Shown one piece after another: positions 18,150 to 26,857 of a stretch of 55,069 bases of DNA (position 1 is the first letter of the stretch; each line of letters starts with the position of its first letter). The notes under the pieces were generated by a model that did not search any database, was not told where the DNA came from, and worked only from the letters and a program-made list of their open reading frames with translations. Made by a program: the position numbers and the translations under genes. The DNA is taken from IMG/VR virus record IMGVR_UViG_3300046167_000515, positions 1-55,069 of that record. The stretch is one strand, 5' to 3'. This DNA is from a virus.

Positions 18150-18421
18150 CAGCAGCGCCATTTACGAAGGGCTAGAGCCTTTCTTGTTGGTTTTCCATTA
18201 GGCTTCTTCATAGGGCCTTTTACCCCCTTCATTCTAGCGCAAAAAGATCTTCGCCTTCCAGCTCTCTTCCCCTTAGGGTTGGCCTCGGTGACGGCCATCT
18301 TAAGCTTACTGCCAGTTTCTCTGTTGTATTTAGCAATGCCAGCACGAGTAAGCCCTCCAGAACGGGACTTGTGCTTACCCATCTTAAGACTAACTCTTTT
18401 CTTCTTCTTTACCTTAGGCAT
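18149..18421 (-). CDS. Small basic DUF6321-like protein, 90 aa
   Basis: Shows GGLTRAGIAKYNRETGSKLK, then RRRSFCARMKGVKGPMKKPN and PTRKALALRKW, a pattern matching DUF6321-type proteins from memory. Extremely Lys/Arg-rich. A TATCTTTG box ends 4 nt before the ATG, so it probably starts a leaderless transcript for the three basic genes. Role unknown; packaging or nucleoid binding is possible. Confidence 0.75.
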   Translation of the reverse strand: MPKVKKKKRVSLKMGKHKSRSGGLTRAGIAKYNRETGSKLKMAVTEANPKGKRAGRRRSFCARMKGVKGPMKKPNGKPTRKALALRKWRC

Positions 18422-18425
18422 AAAG

Positions 18426-18433
18426 CAAAGATA
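18426..18433 (-). promoter_or_regulatory. TATCTTTG -7 box abutting start codon
   Basis: TATCTTTG on the minus strand is followed by CTTT and the ATG at 18421. It matches Bacteroidetes TAnnTTTG. Confidence 0.6.
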
Positions 18434-18454
18434 ATAAAAATAGGATAAGGCTTT

Positions 18455-18667
18455 TTAAGGCATCAAAGACGCTATCAGTGCTTTATCTGATTCTGATAGA
18501 ACTCCTTGCTGTTGAATAATTTCTGCTTCATCATCTGAAATAACGCCATTGTTATCATAGGATGTAATCATTGCCAATTTTACCTGCAAACTGTAATCGC
18601 CGTCGACTATGTGTTGGATAACTAAATCCTCACCTAACAGATCCACAACTGCTTTTATCTTGTTCAT
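18455..18667 (-). CDS. Small acidic protein, 70 aa
   Basis: Unrecognised. Acidic and helical, with LGEDLVIQHIVDGD and ISDDEAEIIQQQGVLSESD. Its ATG overlaps the stop of the receptor-binding-like gene. It ends the fibre cluster and may be a fibre assembly or tail-associated factor (inference). Confidence 0.6.
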   Translation of the reverse strand: MNKIKAVVDLLGEDLVIQHIVDGDYSLQVKLAMITSYDNNGVISDDEAEIIQQQGVLSESDKALIASLMP

Positions 18668-19521
18668 TATCCAACGTTTAAGTTACTATTACCTGCGTTA
18701 TTATTGGTAAGACTCATTGGCCCAACGTGTGCCATTTCAGTGTAGTTTACTCCATCATTTGACCCTTCAAACAATAAATAAAAAGCGTACAGCACGTTCA
18801 AGTTCATGCTCTTAATAATTGGAGGGGTGCTATAGGTTCCTGGCTCAAATTCAATTTGAAGGTATTTTGGAGTACCGCTTATGCCCCAAAATCTCGTATA
18901 AGCACTGCTGTCAAAAGCATTGTACTTATAATTGGTTGAATACACAGCTGACGAGGTTAAAGCGATACCCGTTTGACTTGTGTTAGAACTAAGGTTTGTG
19001 GTTGGGTGATTTGTTCCTGTTTGACCCGCCCCCTCATACAAAGACCAGTCTCTTATAGCCAACCATGAAGTACCTGATTGCCCTTTGCTGGCGTTCGTGT
19101 TGGTCAAGCGGATATATCTATAAGCAGCGAAAGACGGCGTATAGGTCAATGTTAGTGCTGCACTTTGTACGTTATCCCCAAACTCCTGAGCCTTGACTGT
19201 TACGGTGCGTTCTGCTGTGCTTGTGCTTGTATCGCTAAAGGTCATGACTGGCCCCAATGAATCATCGCCATTGTCCATAGAGTGATTTACATCTGCATCA
19301 GCAACGATTTCCGTACCGCCAATTGACACGGATACTGAATAATTAGGGTTTGTATAGCTAGAGTGATTACTAATTATGACTGAACCCTGCCCAAAACCGA
19401 AGGAGATTGAAGCCGTCGGTGTGGTTGTAGTTGTACCACCACCACTGCTTCCCTTCTCAATACCGTTTATCTTAGATATACTAGCCATTTCTGTTCCGTT
19501 GTATTTTAATACTGTTGACAT
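18667..19521 (-). CDS. Receptor-binding-like fibre protein with discoidin-like domain, 284 aa
   Basis: The N-terminus (VLKYNGTEMASISKINGIEK) looks like a short attachment segment, followed by a Gly/Thr linker and an Ig-like beta stretch. Residues about 130-275 resemble F5/8-type carbohydrate-binding domains: YRYIRLTNTNAS, WLAIRDWSLYEG, YLQIEFEPGTYSTP and LLFEGSNDGVNYTE. It probably binds a surface glycan of the host. It lies directly after a fibre gene. Confidence 0.65.
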   Translation of the reverse strand: MSTVLKYNGTEMASISKINGIEKGSSGGGTTTTTPTASISFGFGQGSVIISNHSSYTNPNYSVSVSIGGTEIVADADVNHSMDNGDDSLGPVMTFSDTSTSTAERTVTVKAQEFGDNVQSAALTLTYTPSFAAYRYIRLTNTNASKGQSGTSWLAIRDWSLYEGAGQTGTNHPTTNLSSNTSQTGIALTSSAVYSTNYKYNAFDSSAYTRFWGISGTPKYLQIEFEPGTYSTPPIIKSMNLNVLYAFYLLFEGSNDGVNYTEMAHVGPMSLTNNNAGNSNLNVG

Positions 19522-19522
19522 A

Positions 19523-19723
19523 TCATGAACCTATCTCTAAGTAAGTCGCCTCAGGATTAAAGTACATCACAGATGTTGTTACCGAATGGCCCATGACTCT
19601 CTTGAATTGACCTTGACCTGGAGACGTATTTGTGATTTGAGCTTGAGTTCCTAAAAAACATTGTTGTGCGGCGGTTAAAGTAGTACCCGTGTTTACATAC
19701 CCTTTAAGTAAAAAAACCAGCAT
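19523..19723 (-). CDS. C-terminal piece of tail fibre (frame-broken)
   Basis: Continuation of the 19704-20651 fibre. The upstream frame ends EDAGFFT-stop in a run of seven T. With six T it reads EDAGFLLKGYVNTGTTL and continues to YFNPEATYLEIGS, making a 375 aa protein. The listed start has no independent support. Confidence 0.7.
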   Translation of the reverse strand: MLVFLLKGYVNTGTTLTAAQQCFLGTQAQITNTSPGQGQFKRVMGHSVTTSVMYFNPEATYLEIGS

Positions 19724-20651
19724 CCTCAGTGCTACCTAAAGCCATGCCAAGAAAGGCTTTGTTACCAGCCTCTACATTGCTCGCTGCAAACTCCCAGCTA
19801 CTACCGTCATAATAGTAAACCCTTCCAGCTGTGGTTCCTGCGCCTGAGTCAATTCCAAAATAAGTAACTATAGAGCCGTGGCCGTGGTCGCCAGCACTGC
19901 TAAGCCCAGTATTCTGTGCTGTTATGTCTGTGGCTAAAAATGTGCCACAACTAAGGCTTAGGGTTCCAGCGTCTACCGATACTCCAGACAGCAATGTCTT
20001 CTTGGCGGTGTTTCCTACATGGGTGTTTCCAGAACCATCACACTTAATTAGCTCTCTACTTGTACCACCATCATCGACCCCTCTAATGGCGTTGTTGTTT
20101 GTGGTTAGCGATAGAAATTGGCCTACAAACACACGATTGGCAGCGGTAAGGTGGTTGCCGTCAAATGTAAGGTTAGACTCGCCATCTATATTGCCATCAC
20201 TGTCGCCCGCTGTAAGGACTCTGTTTTCCGCGTAGTTATCTATACTAACACTTCCACTCCCAGACGGCGTGTCGATCCAGGATAGATCACCAGTGGCGTT
20301 AGCCTCAAGTATTCTGTTTGCTGAGCCTGGGGCTGAAGTAGGAAGCGTAATGGTGTAGCTGGAATGGACTTCAGACTTAGGTTTTAAGTCTATATACTGT
20401 GCGTTATCCCCGTCGCTTAACCTAATCCCGTTGGCCGATCTAGAGTCAAAAACCCCATTGACGTTATCAAACTGATAGCTTACTGTGTTTGAAGAGCTTG
20501 CAAACTGTACAATACCCCCCTTTAGTCCAAGCCTACTGGTGTCTCCGTTAAGATCATAAGTCCTAGGAGATCCAGCCTGAGTTAGATTGCCAGAACCAAG
20601 ATTTACAGTTACCGCATCACCCTCTAGTAATATTTTTTTCCATTCGGCCAC
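19704..20651 (-). CDS. Tail fibre-like protein sharing anchor with second fibre
   Basis: The first residues, MAEWKKILLEGDA, are identical to the start of the 21033-22268 fibre, suggesting a common virion attachment segment. Beta-rich repeats follow, with SLTTNNNAIRGVDD and YFGIDSGAGTTAGRVYYYDG. The stop is caused by a homopolymer frame break; the protein runs on to 19523. Confidence 0.7.
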   Translation of the reverse strand: MAEWKKILLEGDAVTVNLGSGNLTQAGSPRTYDLNGDTSRLGLKGGIVQFASSSNTVSYQFDNVNGVFDSRSANGIRLSDGDNAQYIDLKPKSEVHSSYTITLPTSAPGSANRILEANATGDLSWIDTPSGSGSVSIDNYAENRVLTAGDSDGNIDGESNLTFDGNHLTAANRVFVGQFLSLTTNNNAIRGVDDGGTSRELIKCDGSGNTHVGNTAKKTLLSGVSVDAGTLSLSCGTFLATDITAQNTGLSSAGDHGHGSIVTYFGIDSGAGTTAGRVYYYDGSSWEFAASNVEAGNKAFLGMALGSTEDAGFFT

Positions 20652-20657
20652 CTATAC

Positions 20658-20828
20658 TTATGCTTTTTGAAGTTTGGAATCTTCTTTTTGCTGAAGTTTT
20701 TGAAGCCTTTCGAACTCCTTCTCTAGCTTCCCCATAAGAGAAACAATAGTACCAGCGTCTGAAGCCTTGATGTTTGCCTGCTTTGTTACTTCAGCTAAGA
20801 AGTACACTTCTGAGATGTCTAATTTCAT
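20658..20828 (-). CDS. Small coiled-coil protein, 56 aa
   Basis: Starts MKLDISEVYFLAEVTKQ and continues with a heptad-like Lys/Glu/Leu/Gln helix (KLEKEFERLQKLQQKEDSKL). It lies between the two fibre genes, so a fibre chaperone or connector is possible. Confidence 0.55.
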   Translation of the reverse strand: MKLDISEVYFLAEVTKQANIKASDAGTIVSLMGKLEKEFERLQKLQQKEDSKLQKA

Positions 20829-20852
20829 TTGAATTTAATTAAAGGTTTGAAA

Positions 20853-21026
20853 TTACTTAGCCTTCAGTTGATTCTGAAGTTTATTTACTACGTCTGCCAA
20901 CAAAAGTACATCTTTTCCTTCAAAACTACAATCATGTAGTGTCTTTAAAATAAACGTAAGCTCTTGTTGGGTCAAGGTGTCAGTGGTAATACCACCAGCA
21001 GCCTTGCCCTTGTTCAAGATTCCCAA
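20853..21026 (-). CDS. Small protein between fibre genes, 57 aa, TTG start
   Basis: No ATG is present. The frame starts at TTG 21026 (MGILNKGKAAGG...) or TTG 21017, just after the stop of the upstream fibre. The body, TDTLTQQELTFILKTLHDCS and DVLLLADVVNKLQNQLKAK, looks like a real short helical protein similar in style to its neighbour. Function unknown. Confidence 0.5.
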   Translation of the reverse strand: MGILNKGKAAGGITTDTLTQQELTFILKTLHDCSFEGKDVLLLADVVNKLQNQLKAK

Positions 21027-21032
21027 TTAGTA

Positions 21033-22268
21033 TCAGCTATCAACGTAAACAAACATTGACTTAGAGGTCGATGCGTAATACATAGAGCCAACGCCTGCAA
21101 CTGGAGCTGCGGTTGGGTCGCCTGCTGCTGAGGTTTGTACCATGATCCTTCCCGCTGTAGTTGAGGTTCCTCTTTTTCTTAGAGACCAACCAGCAAGGTG
21201 AGCATTATTACTCCAGAAGACGTGAGGATCTTGAGTTGTATCCCCAGTCATAACCTCAATACCACCATCATTACCGTTCGCGGCGGTTGGGCTACTCGTG
21301 TTGTTGAGTTGAATCAAGTGATCCTCGACCCGCAGGTTAGTGGTGTCAATAGTGGTGAGTGTGCCGTTTACATCCAAACCTCCGTTTATAACGGCCCCGC
21401 CTGTTACAGTGAGAGCACCCGCAACGGTAACGTCGTCTGGAAGACCAACAGTAACTGTCGTTCCTGAAACCGAGGTTTCGATTTCGTTTGCAGTACCAGC
21501 AATAGTCAGTGATTCAGAATCAAGGTCAACAGCACCTGTTGTTCCTCCATCGCCTGCAAGATCAAGGTCTTGAGCTGTTACTTGAGTCGCAACGTAATCA
21601 ATTACAGCGGCGTTAGTAGGAAGGTGGCTGTCGTCGTCAGAGTTTGCGATTCCCTCTGACTCTATGGTGACGGCAGCAGGAGCGAGCTTAGCAAAAGTAA
21701 CGGCAGCAGTATCAATTTTGGCTGTTGTTACAGCACTGGCTGCAAGCTCGGCGGTGTCAATCTCTCCATCCGTAACGGCAAAGGTTACGGCGTCGCCTGC
21801 GGGGGTCGTAACAATGGTGATTGCATTTCCAGCAACAAAGGTCAAGGTGTCCGAAGTAGCGTCTGCGACGACGTCGGTCTGGCCCGAAACAGCAATAGTT
21901 GAAAAGGCGTCCTGGTTAGGCTCACCAGAGTTGGTAGACCAAGCAATAGTATCGGTGCTAGCTGTATACGTCAGCACTCCGTCATTCGATCCGCCGCCAT
22001 CAAGGGCAGAAACCGTATTAAGGGCGTTAGCAACGAGAACGGAACCTTTAGGGGCTGCCGTGATGCCAGTACCACCGTCTCCGACAGCAAGTGTACCAGT
22101 GATTGCACTTGCTGCGAGATCTACGGCTACCTCTGCCGACTCGATAACAAGACCTCCATTGGCCTTTAAGTCTGCCGAGACAACACCTTCGGACGAGACC
22201 TCAATACCGTCACCTCCAGTGGCGTTATTAGCATCGCCCTCTAAAAGGATTTTTTTCCATTCAGCCAT
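21033..22268 (-). CDS. Tail fibre-like protein, 411 aa, cyanophage-style repeats
   Basis: It shares MAEWKKILLEGDA with the other fibre. The middle is Ala/Thr/Val-rich. It holds ELAASAVTTAKIDTAAVTFA, SLTIAGTANEIETSVSGTTV and NLRVEDHLIQLNN, a modular domain I associate with structural proteins of marine cyanophages and pelagiphages. The base composition is visibly more GC-rich than the neighbours, which suggests horizontal acquisition (inference). A TATATTTG box lies 31 nt upstream. Confidence 0.7.
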   Translation of the reverse strand: MAEWKKILLEGDANNATGGDGIEVSSEGVVSADLKANGGLVIESAEVAVDLAASAITGTLAVGDGGTGITAAPKGSVLVANALNTVSALDGGGSNDGVLTYTASTDTIAWSTNSGEPNQDAFSTIAVSGQTDVVADATSDTLTFVAGNAITIVTTPAGDAVTFAVTDGEIDTAELAASAVTTAKIDTAAVTFAKLAPAAVTIESEGIANSDDDSHLPTNAAVIDYVATQVTAQDLDLAGDGGTTGAVDLDSESLTIAGTANEIETSVSGTTVTVGLPDDVTVAGALTVTGGAVINGGLDVNGTLTTIDTTNLRVEDHLIQLNNTSSPTAANGNDGGIEVMTGDTTQDPHVFWSNNAHLAGWSLRKRGTSTTAGRIMVQTSAAGDPTAAPVAGVGSMYYASTSKSMFVYVDS

Positions 22269-22299
22269 GATATATTTTTTTGATTTCTAAATATTTCAA

Positions 22300-22307
22300 C
22301 AAATATA
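22300..22307 (-). promoter_or_regulatory. TATATTTG late -7 box for fibre genes
   Basis: TATATTTG on the minus strand, 31 nt before the fibre ATG at 22268, with an A/T-rich leader between. Confidence 0.5.
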
Positions 22308-22318
22308 CAACGTTTTTA

Positions 22319-22813
22319 TTATGTCACCCCGAAGTACAGGTTGTCATCCGTGTCAGCATACATACCCCCCTCAAAAGCGTCAGGGGGTGAAGCTGGATCA
22401 AACTGCTTAAACTCTACAAGACCGTCCAAATTAATCTTTCCAGTACCTGTTGGAGTAAATTGGATGTCAGAGCCACTATTGGAGTTTACTATGGATCTTG
22501 TCGTCCCGTCGTAAAATACGTCGAGGTTCCCGCCAAGCTGTGGGGATGCATCTTCATGGACGTTTTCTATACCAGAGCCTGTACCCCCTCCTATTTCCGT
22601 CCAATTGCTAGTGGTTGACCATCCGCCACCGTTATACACGTATGGGGTGCTACCAACTATAGCTAAGTACCCAGTCACCTGAAGACCCGCAGCTAGGTTA
22701 TTCCTGTCCGAAATAGAGGAGAAAAAACCAAATCCCACGACCTGATTACCCGTTGCGTTTACAATAGGTGCGTTAGGGTTATTGTGCGATACTGGTCCTG
22801 GAAAAATTGGCAT
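22319..22813 (-). CDS. Structural protein, 164 aa
   Basis: Short beta-rich protein with YNGGGWSTTSNWTEIGGGTG, a module common in phage tail appendages. SQLGGNLDVFYDGTTRSIVN-like phrasing and a C-terminus describing displayed beta repeats follow. It overlaps the collagen-like gene by 1 nt. Probably a fibre or appendage component. Confidence 0.6.
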   Translation of the reverse strand: MPIFPGPVSHNNPNAPIVNATGNQVVGFGFFSSISDRNNLAAGLQVTGYLAIVGSTPYVYNGGGWSTTSNWTEIGGGTGSGIENVHEDASPQLGGNLDVFYDGTTRSIVNSNSGSDIQFTPTGTGKINLDGLVEFKQFDPASPPDAFEGGMYADTDDNLYFGVT

Positions 22814-24024
22814 TAGAAGTCTACTTTTAATGTCTGACCAACAGCAAAAGCATCATCGTATGTGCTTCTGTAGAATCGGTAGGACGTTGTTACACCATAC
22901 TCGTTTGTTAAATTATAATTTACTGGTGATTCAAAGTCACTAAGAACATCAGTAACCCCCTGAAGAAGTATCTGGTTTGGAGTCCCCCAAGCGTTAGGGT
23001 ATGCAATCCAAGTATACTTGCCTTGAGTGTCCATGCCTGCGTCTCCACTTGTTTGAAAATCTCCTTGAGCCACGAGGCTATTAAGAGGAGCCGTAAGTTG
23101 AGCCCATAAGGTAGCAGCCTCGCCGTCCGACGTTATAGCGGTGGACGTACTTGAACCTATTCTAACCCTGAAGTACCACCTAAAATTCATGCTACCACTG
23201 GTGATCGTGTTGTTGGTTCCGCTTCCATCGTCAATAGCGGTTACCTTGTAAGACCTTGTGGACTGAGACGTTAGGTCTCTAGTTATAGTAGTAGATAAAG
23301 TTTTAGCTGCGTTGTCGTCAGAAAACCCACTTTCAAGAACACTATTGTTTTCATAAAACACAACAGATGTGTCCGCAGTTTGTGTGTTGTCTCCGATGTT
23401 ATAATCAAATCCCTGTATCTTAATTCCCCTACCAACCTCAACTGTTTCTCCGTTTGTGTCATTTACAAATGAAGCATATGATCCGTCGGTGTTCTCAAGA
23501 GCTCTACTTACGTTTTGAAGGGATATGCTCGTTATATTGTACTTCTCTAGAATGTCTCTAACCACAGCTTCAAGAGACGTTCCAGAAGCTATAGGGCTGC
23601 TCATGTGAGCAAACGCAGCGTCGTTATTAGTAATGGTTATGGCGGAAGTGAGCACTGGGTTTCCACCGTCAGCCCCATCAGCTCCAGCAGCCCCATCAGC
23701 TCCAGCAGGACCTGTAGGACCAGTAGGACCCGCAGGTCCCTGATCGCCCTGAGCGCCCGCCGCTCCGTCAGCTCCAGCCGCTCCGTCAGCGCCAGCAGGC
23801 CCTTGATCACCTTGCGGTCCTTGAGCGCCAGTAGGCCCTTGAGGGCCAGTTGCCCCAGCAGGTCCAGCGCCAATAGCTCCAGCTACAGAAACGTTATTAT
23901 TTGCAGCCTGATTTAAAACTACGACCTTAGTGTCGGTACCTCCTTTTACGACAGATACTTTAATGATATCTCCGTTCTCACTAGATATCTTTATGCTTTT
24001 TGGTTGTTCTACACTTATCGGCAT
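22813..24024 (-). CDS. Collagen-like tail appendage protein, 403 aa
   Basis: After a beta N-terminal head of about 50 residues comes a run of roughly two dozen Gly-X-Y triplets (GPAGATGPQGPTGAQ and onward), which should form a collagen-like trimeric stalk. A beta-rich distal domain of about 270 residues follows. Its stop precedes the next gene by 1-nt overlap. Probably a trimeric fibre or whisker. Confidence 0.75.
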   Translation of the reverse strand: MPISVEQPKSIKISSENGDIIKVSVVKGGTDTKVVVLNQAANNNVSVAGAIGAGPAGATGPQGPTGAQGPQGDQGPAGADGAAGADGAAGAQGDQGPAGPTGPTGPAGADGAAGADGADGGNPVLTSAITITNNDAAFAHMSSPIASGTSLEAVVRDILEKYNITSISLQNVSRALENTDGSYASFVNDTNGETVEVGRGIKIQGFDYNIGDNTQTADTSVVFYENNSVLESGFSDDNAAKTLSTTITRDLTSQSTRSYKVTAIDDGSGTNNTITSGSMNFRWYFRVRIGSSTSTAITSDGEAATLWAQLTAPLNSLVAQGDFQTSGDAGMDTQGKYTWIAYPNAWGTPNQILLQGVTDVLSDFESPVNYNLTNEYGVTTSYRFYRSTYDDAFAVGQTLKVDF

Positions 24025-24033
24025 AATAGTATC

Positions 24034-24429
24034 TTAAGCTGCTGTTTCTGACACGTCTTCAATAACTCTTACCGTTCCGTAGATTAAAGTAGTTACAACT
24101 GCTCCTGACTTCTGTTCGATATCATAAGCATAGAGTCCAGATGGCATCGTCTTCATTGTGGTCGCGGCCAAGGTGAGATCAATATACTTTGCGGTAACGT
24201 CGTCAGAATCTGCCGTTACTGTAATCACAAATTCTACAACAGGGTCGGAGGTGTTTGCGACTGGGTTGCCCGTGTCGGAATTTCTAACCTCCATCAAAAA
24301 AACATCTCCAGCGGTAAAACCAACAGTATCGTCAGCATTGGTTATATTAAGTCTCAAGGAAAAGGTATCACCCTTCCTGCAAGTGATGTCAACCCTTTCA
24401 GATGTATCTAAGTTTATTTTTGTAGCCAT
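24034..24429 (-). CDS. Ig-like structural protein, 131 aa
   Basis: All-beta pattern with RKGDTFSLRLNITNADD, VFLMEVRNSDTG and GLYAYDIEQKSG, resembling the N-terminal domain of baseplate upper proteins (BppU-like, inference). It sits between portal and collagen-like fibre and could anchor appendages to the head or neck. Confidence 0.6.
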   Translation of the reverse strand: MATKINLDTSERVDITCRKGDTFSLRLNITNADDTVGFTAGDVFLMEVRNSDTGNPVANTSDPVVEFVITVTADSDDVTAKYIDLTLAATTMKTMPSGLYAYDIEQKSGAVVTTLIYGTVRVIEDVSETAA

Positions 24430-24430
24430 C

Positions 24431-26818
24431 TTATTCGTTGATTATTTGTGGTGTTTCATCCCCTTGTCTTTGAGCTATGAGCTTGCTTTGCTCGGCAGAC
24501 TGCTTTTTAACTCTATCGTCTTTGCGGTCCTCTTTAAGGACTTCAAGTTTTTCTTTGAAGTTTTCGTCAGTCTCTTTGAAGCCAAGGGTAGCTTGAGCTT
24601 TAATAATTTCAATCTCTTTCCTAAACCCGTGCTTTACCTCTTCTAGTTGAGCCTCCAGCTGAGTCTTAAGCTGCATCTCTTGCGCTTTTAGCTGAGCTTC
24701 CATTTGCATCTCTTGCTGCCTAGCCTGAGAAGCAGACTGTGCTGACTGCTGTTGAACCTGAGCTTGCTGCTGGGAGTTCTGCTGAGCCATCTGCTGGTTG
24801 CTAGCCATTCGCTTCTTCCTTCTAACGATCAAAAGCCTCTCAGCCTGGTTTACGTCCCTAAGCTGTCGTATAGCAAGGGCATCCTCAAGGTCTATCTCTT
24901 TTTGAGACAAGGCTATCTGTATGTTCTGCTCCAAGAACTGTCTCTCGTTCTCTTCCATCTCTTTTACAACCTTTACGCCGAAGTTAAACATCGACAGGTT
25001 TCTGAAGGAAGACAACACTTTCATGTTCTCCTTACCAACAGCGTTTTCATACATAGAGTATAGAATAGAGTCTGGATGAATAACCTGCAAGCACTTTACC
25101 ACATCGCTACAAACTTTCTTGTACAAAACCATAGAGGAGTTCGTGATGTCATATATAGCGTTGTTTGCAGCAGCAAGAGCTTGTTGCCTAACTCCCACCA
25201 GGGCGTCTCCTTTAGGTGAAGAGGCGTCCATCACCTCGTTGATTCCCGTGGAGTCTCTGATCATCCTGAGGTAGTGGTTATACAAACCAGTTAACTCGTT
25301 AATGTTACGGATGCTGTTGCCGATCTCTCGAATAGGAGGGTTTTGAAAACCTCCTTCTGGGTTCTTGCTTCTATAGTAGAACACACCAGTCTGCTCGTAT
25401 ATGTCGTGCAGCTCAAGCGGCTGAAGTTCTCCGCCCTTTCCTAACTGTACGTTTTCCAGTCCCTCAATATCAATGATGATACCGTCTGGTTTTGCCTTCG
25501 CTACAGCCTGTTGAATCTTTAAGTGAGTAAGCTGAAGTTGATCGGCGAACCCGATGCAGCTATCCACCATAGACTTAGGCATCATGTCCATCATGTTCGT
25601 AGCACAAACAGAATAAGACAAAGATGCTTTTGTTATGTCGTGAATGTTTTTTGGTATGTTGGTCTTCTTTCCATAACCAAAGACCATATCACAACCAAGG
25701 ATGTAGTATCCACCGTAAACACATGTGTTGTCTAACCTCACAGAGTCTCTGTTGAAAACAGAGTTTTGTGGTTGACTATAGTTGTTTCCCTTGTCGTAAA
25801 ACCCTACATTTCCGTACTGGTTTTCTTTTGACTCGTAATAGGTTGAATCTACCGAGAGAAACTCAAATTCAAGCACCTTTACAGTGTGCTCTTCCGTGTC
25901 CATACCAGGTCTATTTGAAGTCTTGTTATACAGCCCAGATGTATTGTTCTTCTGACCAGAACTAGCCACCTTCTTGTAATCCTCTTCGGTTAGCTCATTA
26001 CCAGCAATTCTTTTAAGCTCAGCAATAGGCATTGTTTTTACATGACCAGCATAAGTCATGTCTCCGAAAGAAGGGTCTTCTGTGTAGCTGTGGATAAAGT
26101 CAGACGGATCAACGTATTCGGTTTTGATTCCGTAGCTAGGGTCGTTAGTTCTTTTAACAACAGCCATACCAAGTATGGTCATGTCGTTCACGCACCTTCT
26201 AAAAACAGAATCATTAAAGTCGTTCCACTCCAGGGTTAAGTTAGTGGCTATCTGAGCGGCGATTTCTGAAGAAGCCTTAACGTTGGTACCCATGAATATT
26301 TCAGCCTCCTCAAGGGTTTCTGGAATAGATTCGGGATCTCCAGCTACCTCAACTCCAAGCTTGCTTTTAATACCCTGAAGAGCAGCCTTGGATTTTACAG
26401 CAAATTCAATCTTCTTCTTCTCTAAATCCTTTTCCGAAGTAGATAGAGGGTCGATAGCCTCCAGGTTTGGGTAAGGAGACAAAGAAAGAATCTTGTTTAC
26501 TACAATACGGACAAACTTGGGAAGGATTGGAACTGGGGTAAAGTCCAGGTTCAGCATACTTCCGTCGCCGTTATTAGGGTCAAGAGACGTAAGCAAGGAT
26601 CTGTATATGGCCGTGTCTTGGGTTCCGTTAGCGTACTTCCTGTTCTTCTCGAAAGTTCGGTTCCTGTTCTTGTAGGTGGACCCGTCCTGATCCATTTTAC
26701 CCCACTGCTGATATATAGCCTTAGCGTATCCTAGTCCGTACTTCTTTCCTCCTTTTTCTTCTGGAGGGCTAAGCGGATTAGGAAAGCCTGATTTTTTGTT
26801 GTTGATGTTCATTTGCAA
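24431..26818 (-). CDS. Portal protein, 795 aa
   Basis: Identified by position directly after the large terminase, by size, and by portal-like segments: LGYAKAIYQQWGKMDQDG at the N-terminus, DPSDFIHSYTEDPSFGDMTY near residue 235, and the long helical SIRNINELTGLYNHYLRMIR near 500. It ends in a Gln-rich coiled-coil of about 130 residues (NSQQQAQVQQQ), longer than in many portals. It forms the DNA channel at one capsid vertex. Confidence 0.75.
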   Translation of the reverse strand: MQMNINNKKSGFPNPLSPPEEKGGKKYGLGYAKAIYQQWGKMDQDGSTYKNRNRTFEKNRKYANGTQDTAIYRSLLTSLDPNNGDGSMLNLDFTPVPILPKFVRIVVNKILSLSPYPNLEAIDPLSTSEKDLEKKKIEFAVKSKAALQGIKSKLGVEVAGDPESIPETLEEAEIFMGTNVKASSEIAAQIATNLTLEWNDFNDSVFRRCVNDMTILGMAVVKRTNDPSYGIKTEYVDPSDFIHSYTEDPSFGDMTYAGHVKTMPIAELKRIAGNELTEEDYKKVASSGQKNNTSGLYNKTSNRPGMDTEEHTVKVLEFEFLSVDSTYYESKENQYGNVGFYDKGNNYSQPQNSVFNRDSVRLDNTCVYGGYYILGCDMVFGYGKKTNIPKNIHDITKASLSYSVCATNMMDMMPKSMVDSCIGFADQLQLTHLKIQQAVAKAKPDGIIIDIEGLENVQLGKGGELQPLELHDIYEQTGVFYYRSKNPEGGFQNPPIREIGNSIRNINELTGLYNHYLRMIRDSTGINEVMDASSPKGDALVGVRQQALAAANNAIYDITNSSMVLYKKVCSDVVKCLQVIHPDSILYSMYENAVGKENMKVLSSFRNLSMFNFGVKVVKEMEENERQFLEQNIQIALSQKEIDLEDALAIRQLRDVNQAERLLIVRRKKRMASNQQMAQQNSQQQAQVQQQSAQSASQARQQEMQMEAQLKAQEMQLKTQLEAQLEEVKHGFRKEIEIIKAQATLGFKETDENFKEKLEVLKEDRKDDRVKKQSAEQSKLIAQRQGDETPQIINE

Positions 26819-26843
26819 TGAGTCGAGTTCTTATAACTCAATG

Positions 26844-26851
26844 CAAATATA
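26844..26851 (-). promoter_or_regulatory. TATATTTG late -7 box for portal
   Basis: TATATTTG on the minus strand in the 39-nt gap between terminase stop and portal start, 25 nt before the ATG. Confidence 0.45.
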
Positions 26852-26857
26852 GTAAAA

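Noticed and set aside
21664-22290. 208-codon plus-strand frame opposite the fibre gene
   Set aside because: Ala/Val/Ser-rich mirror of the repetitive GC-rich fibre gene; the minus-strand frame has a clear protein and operon context.
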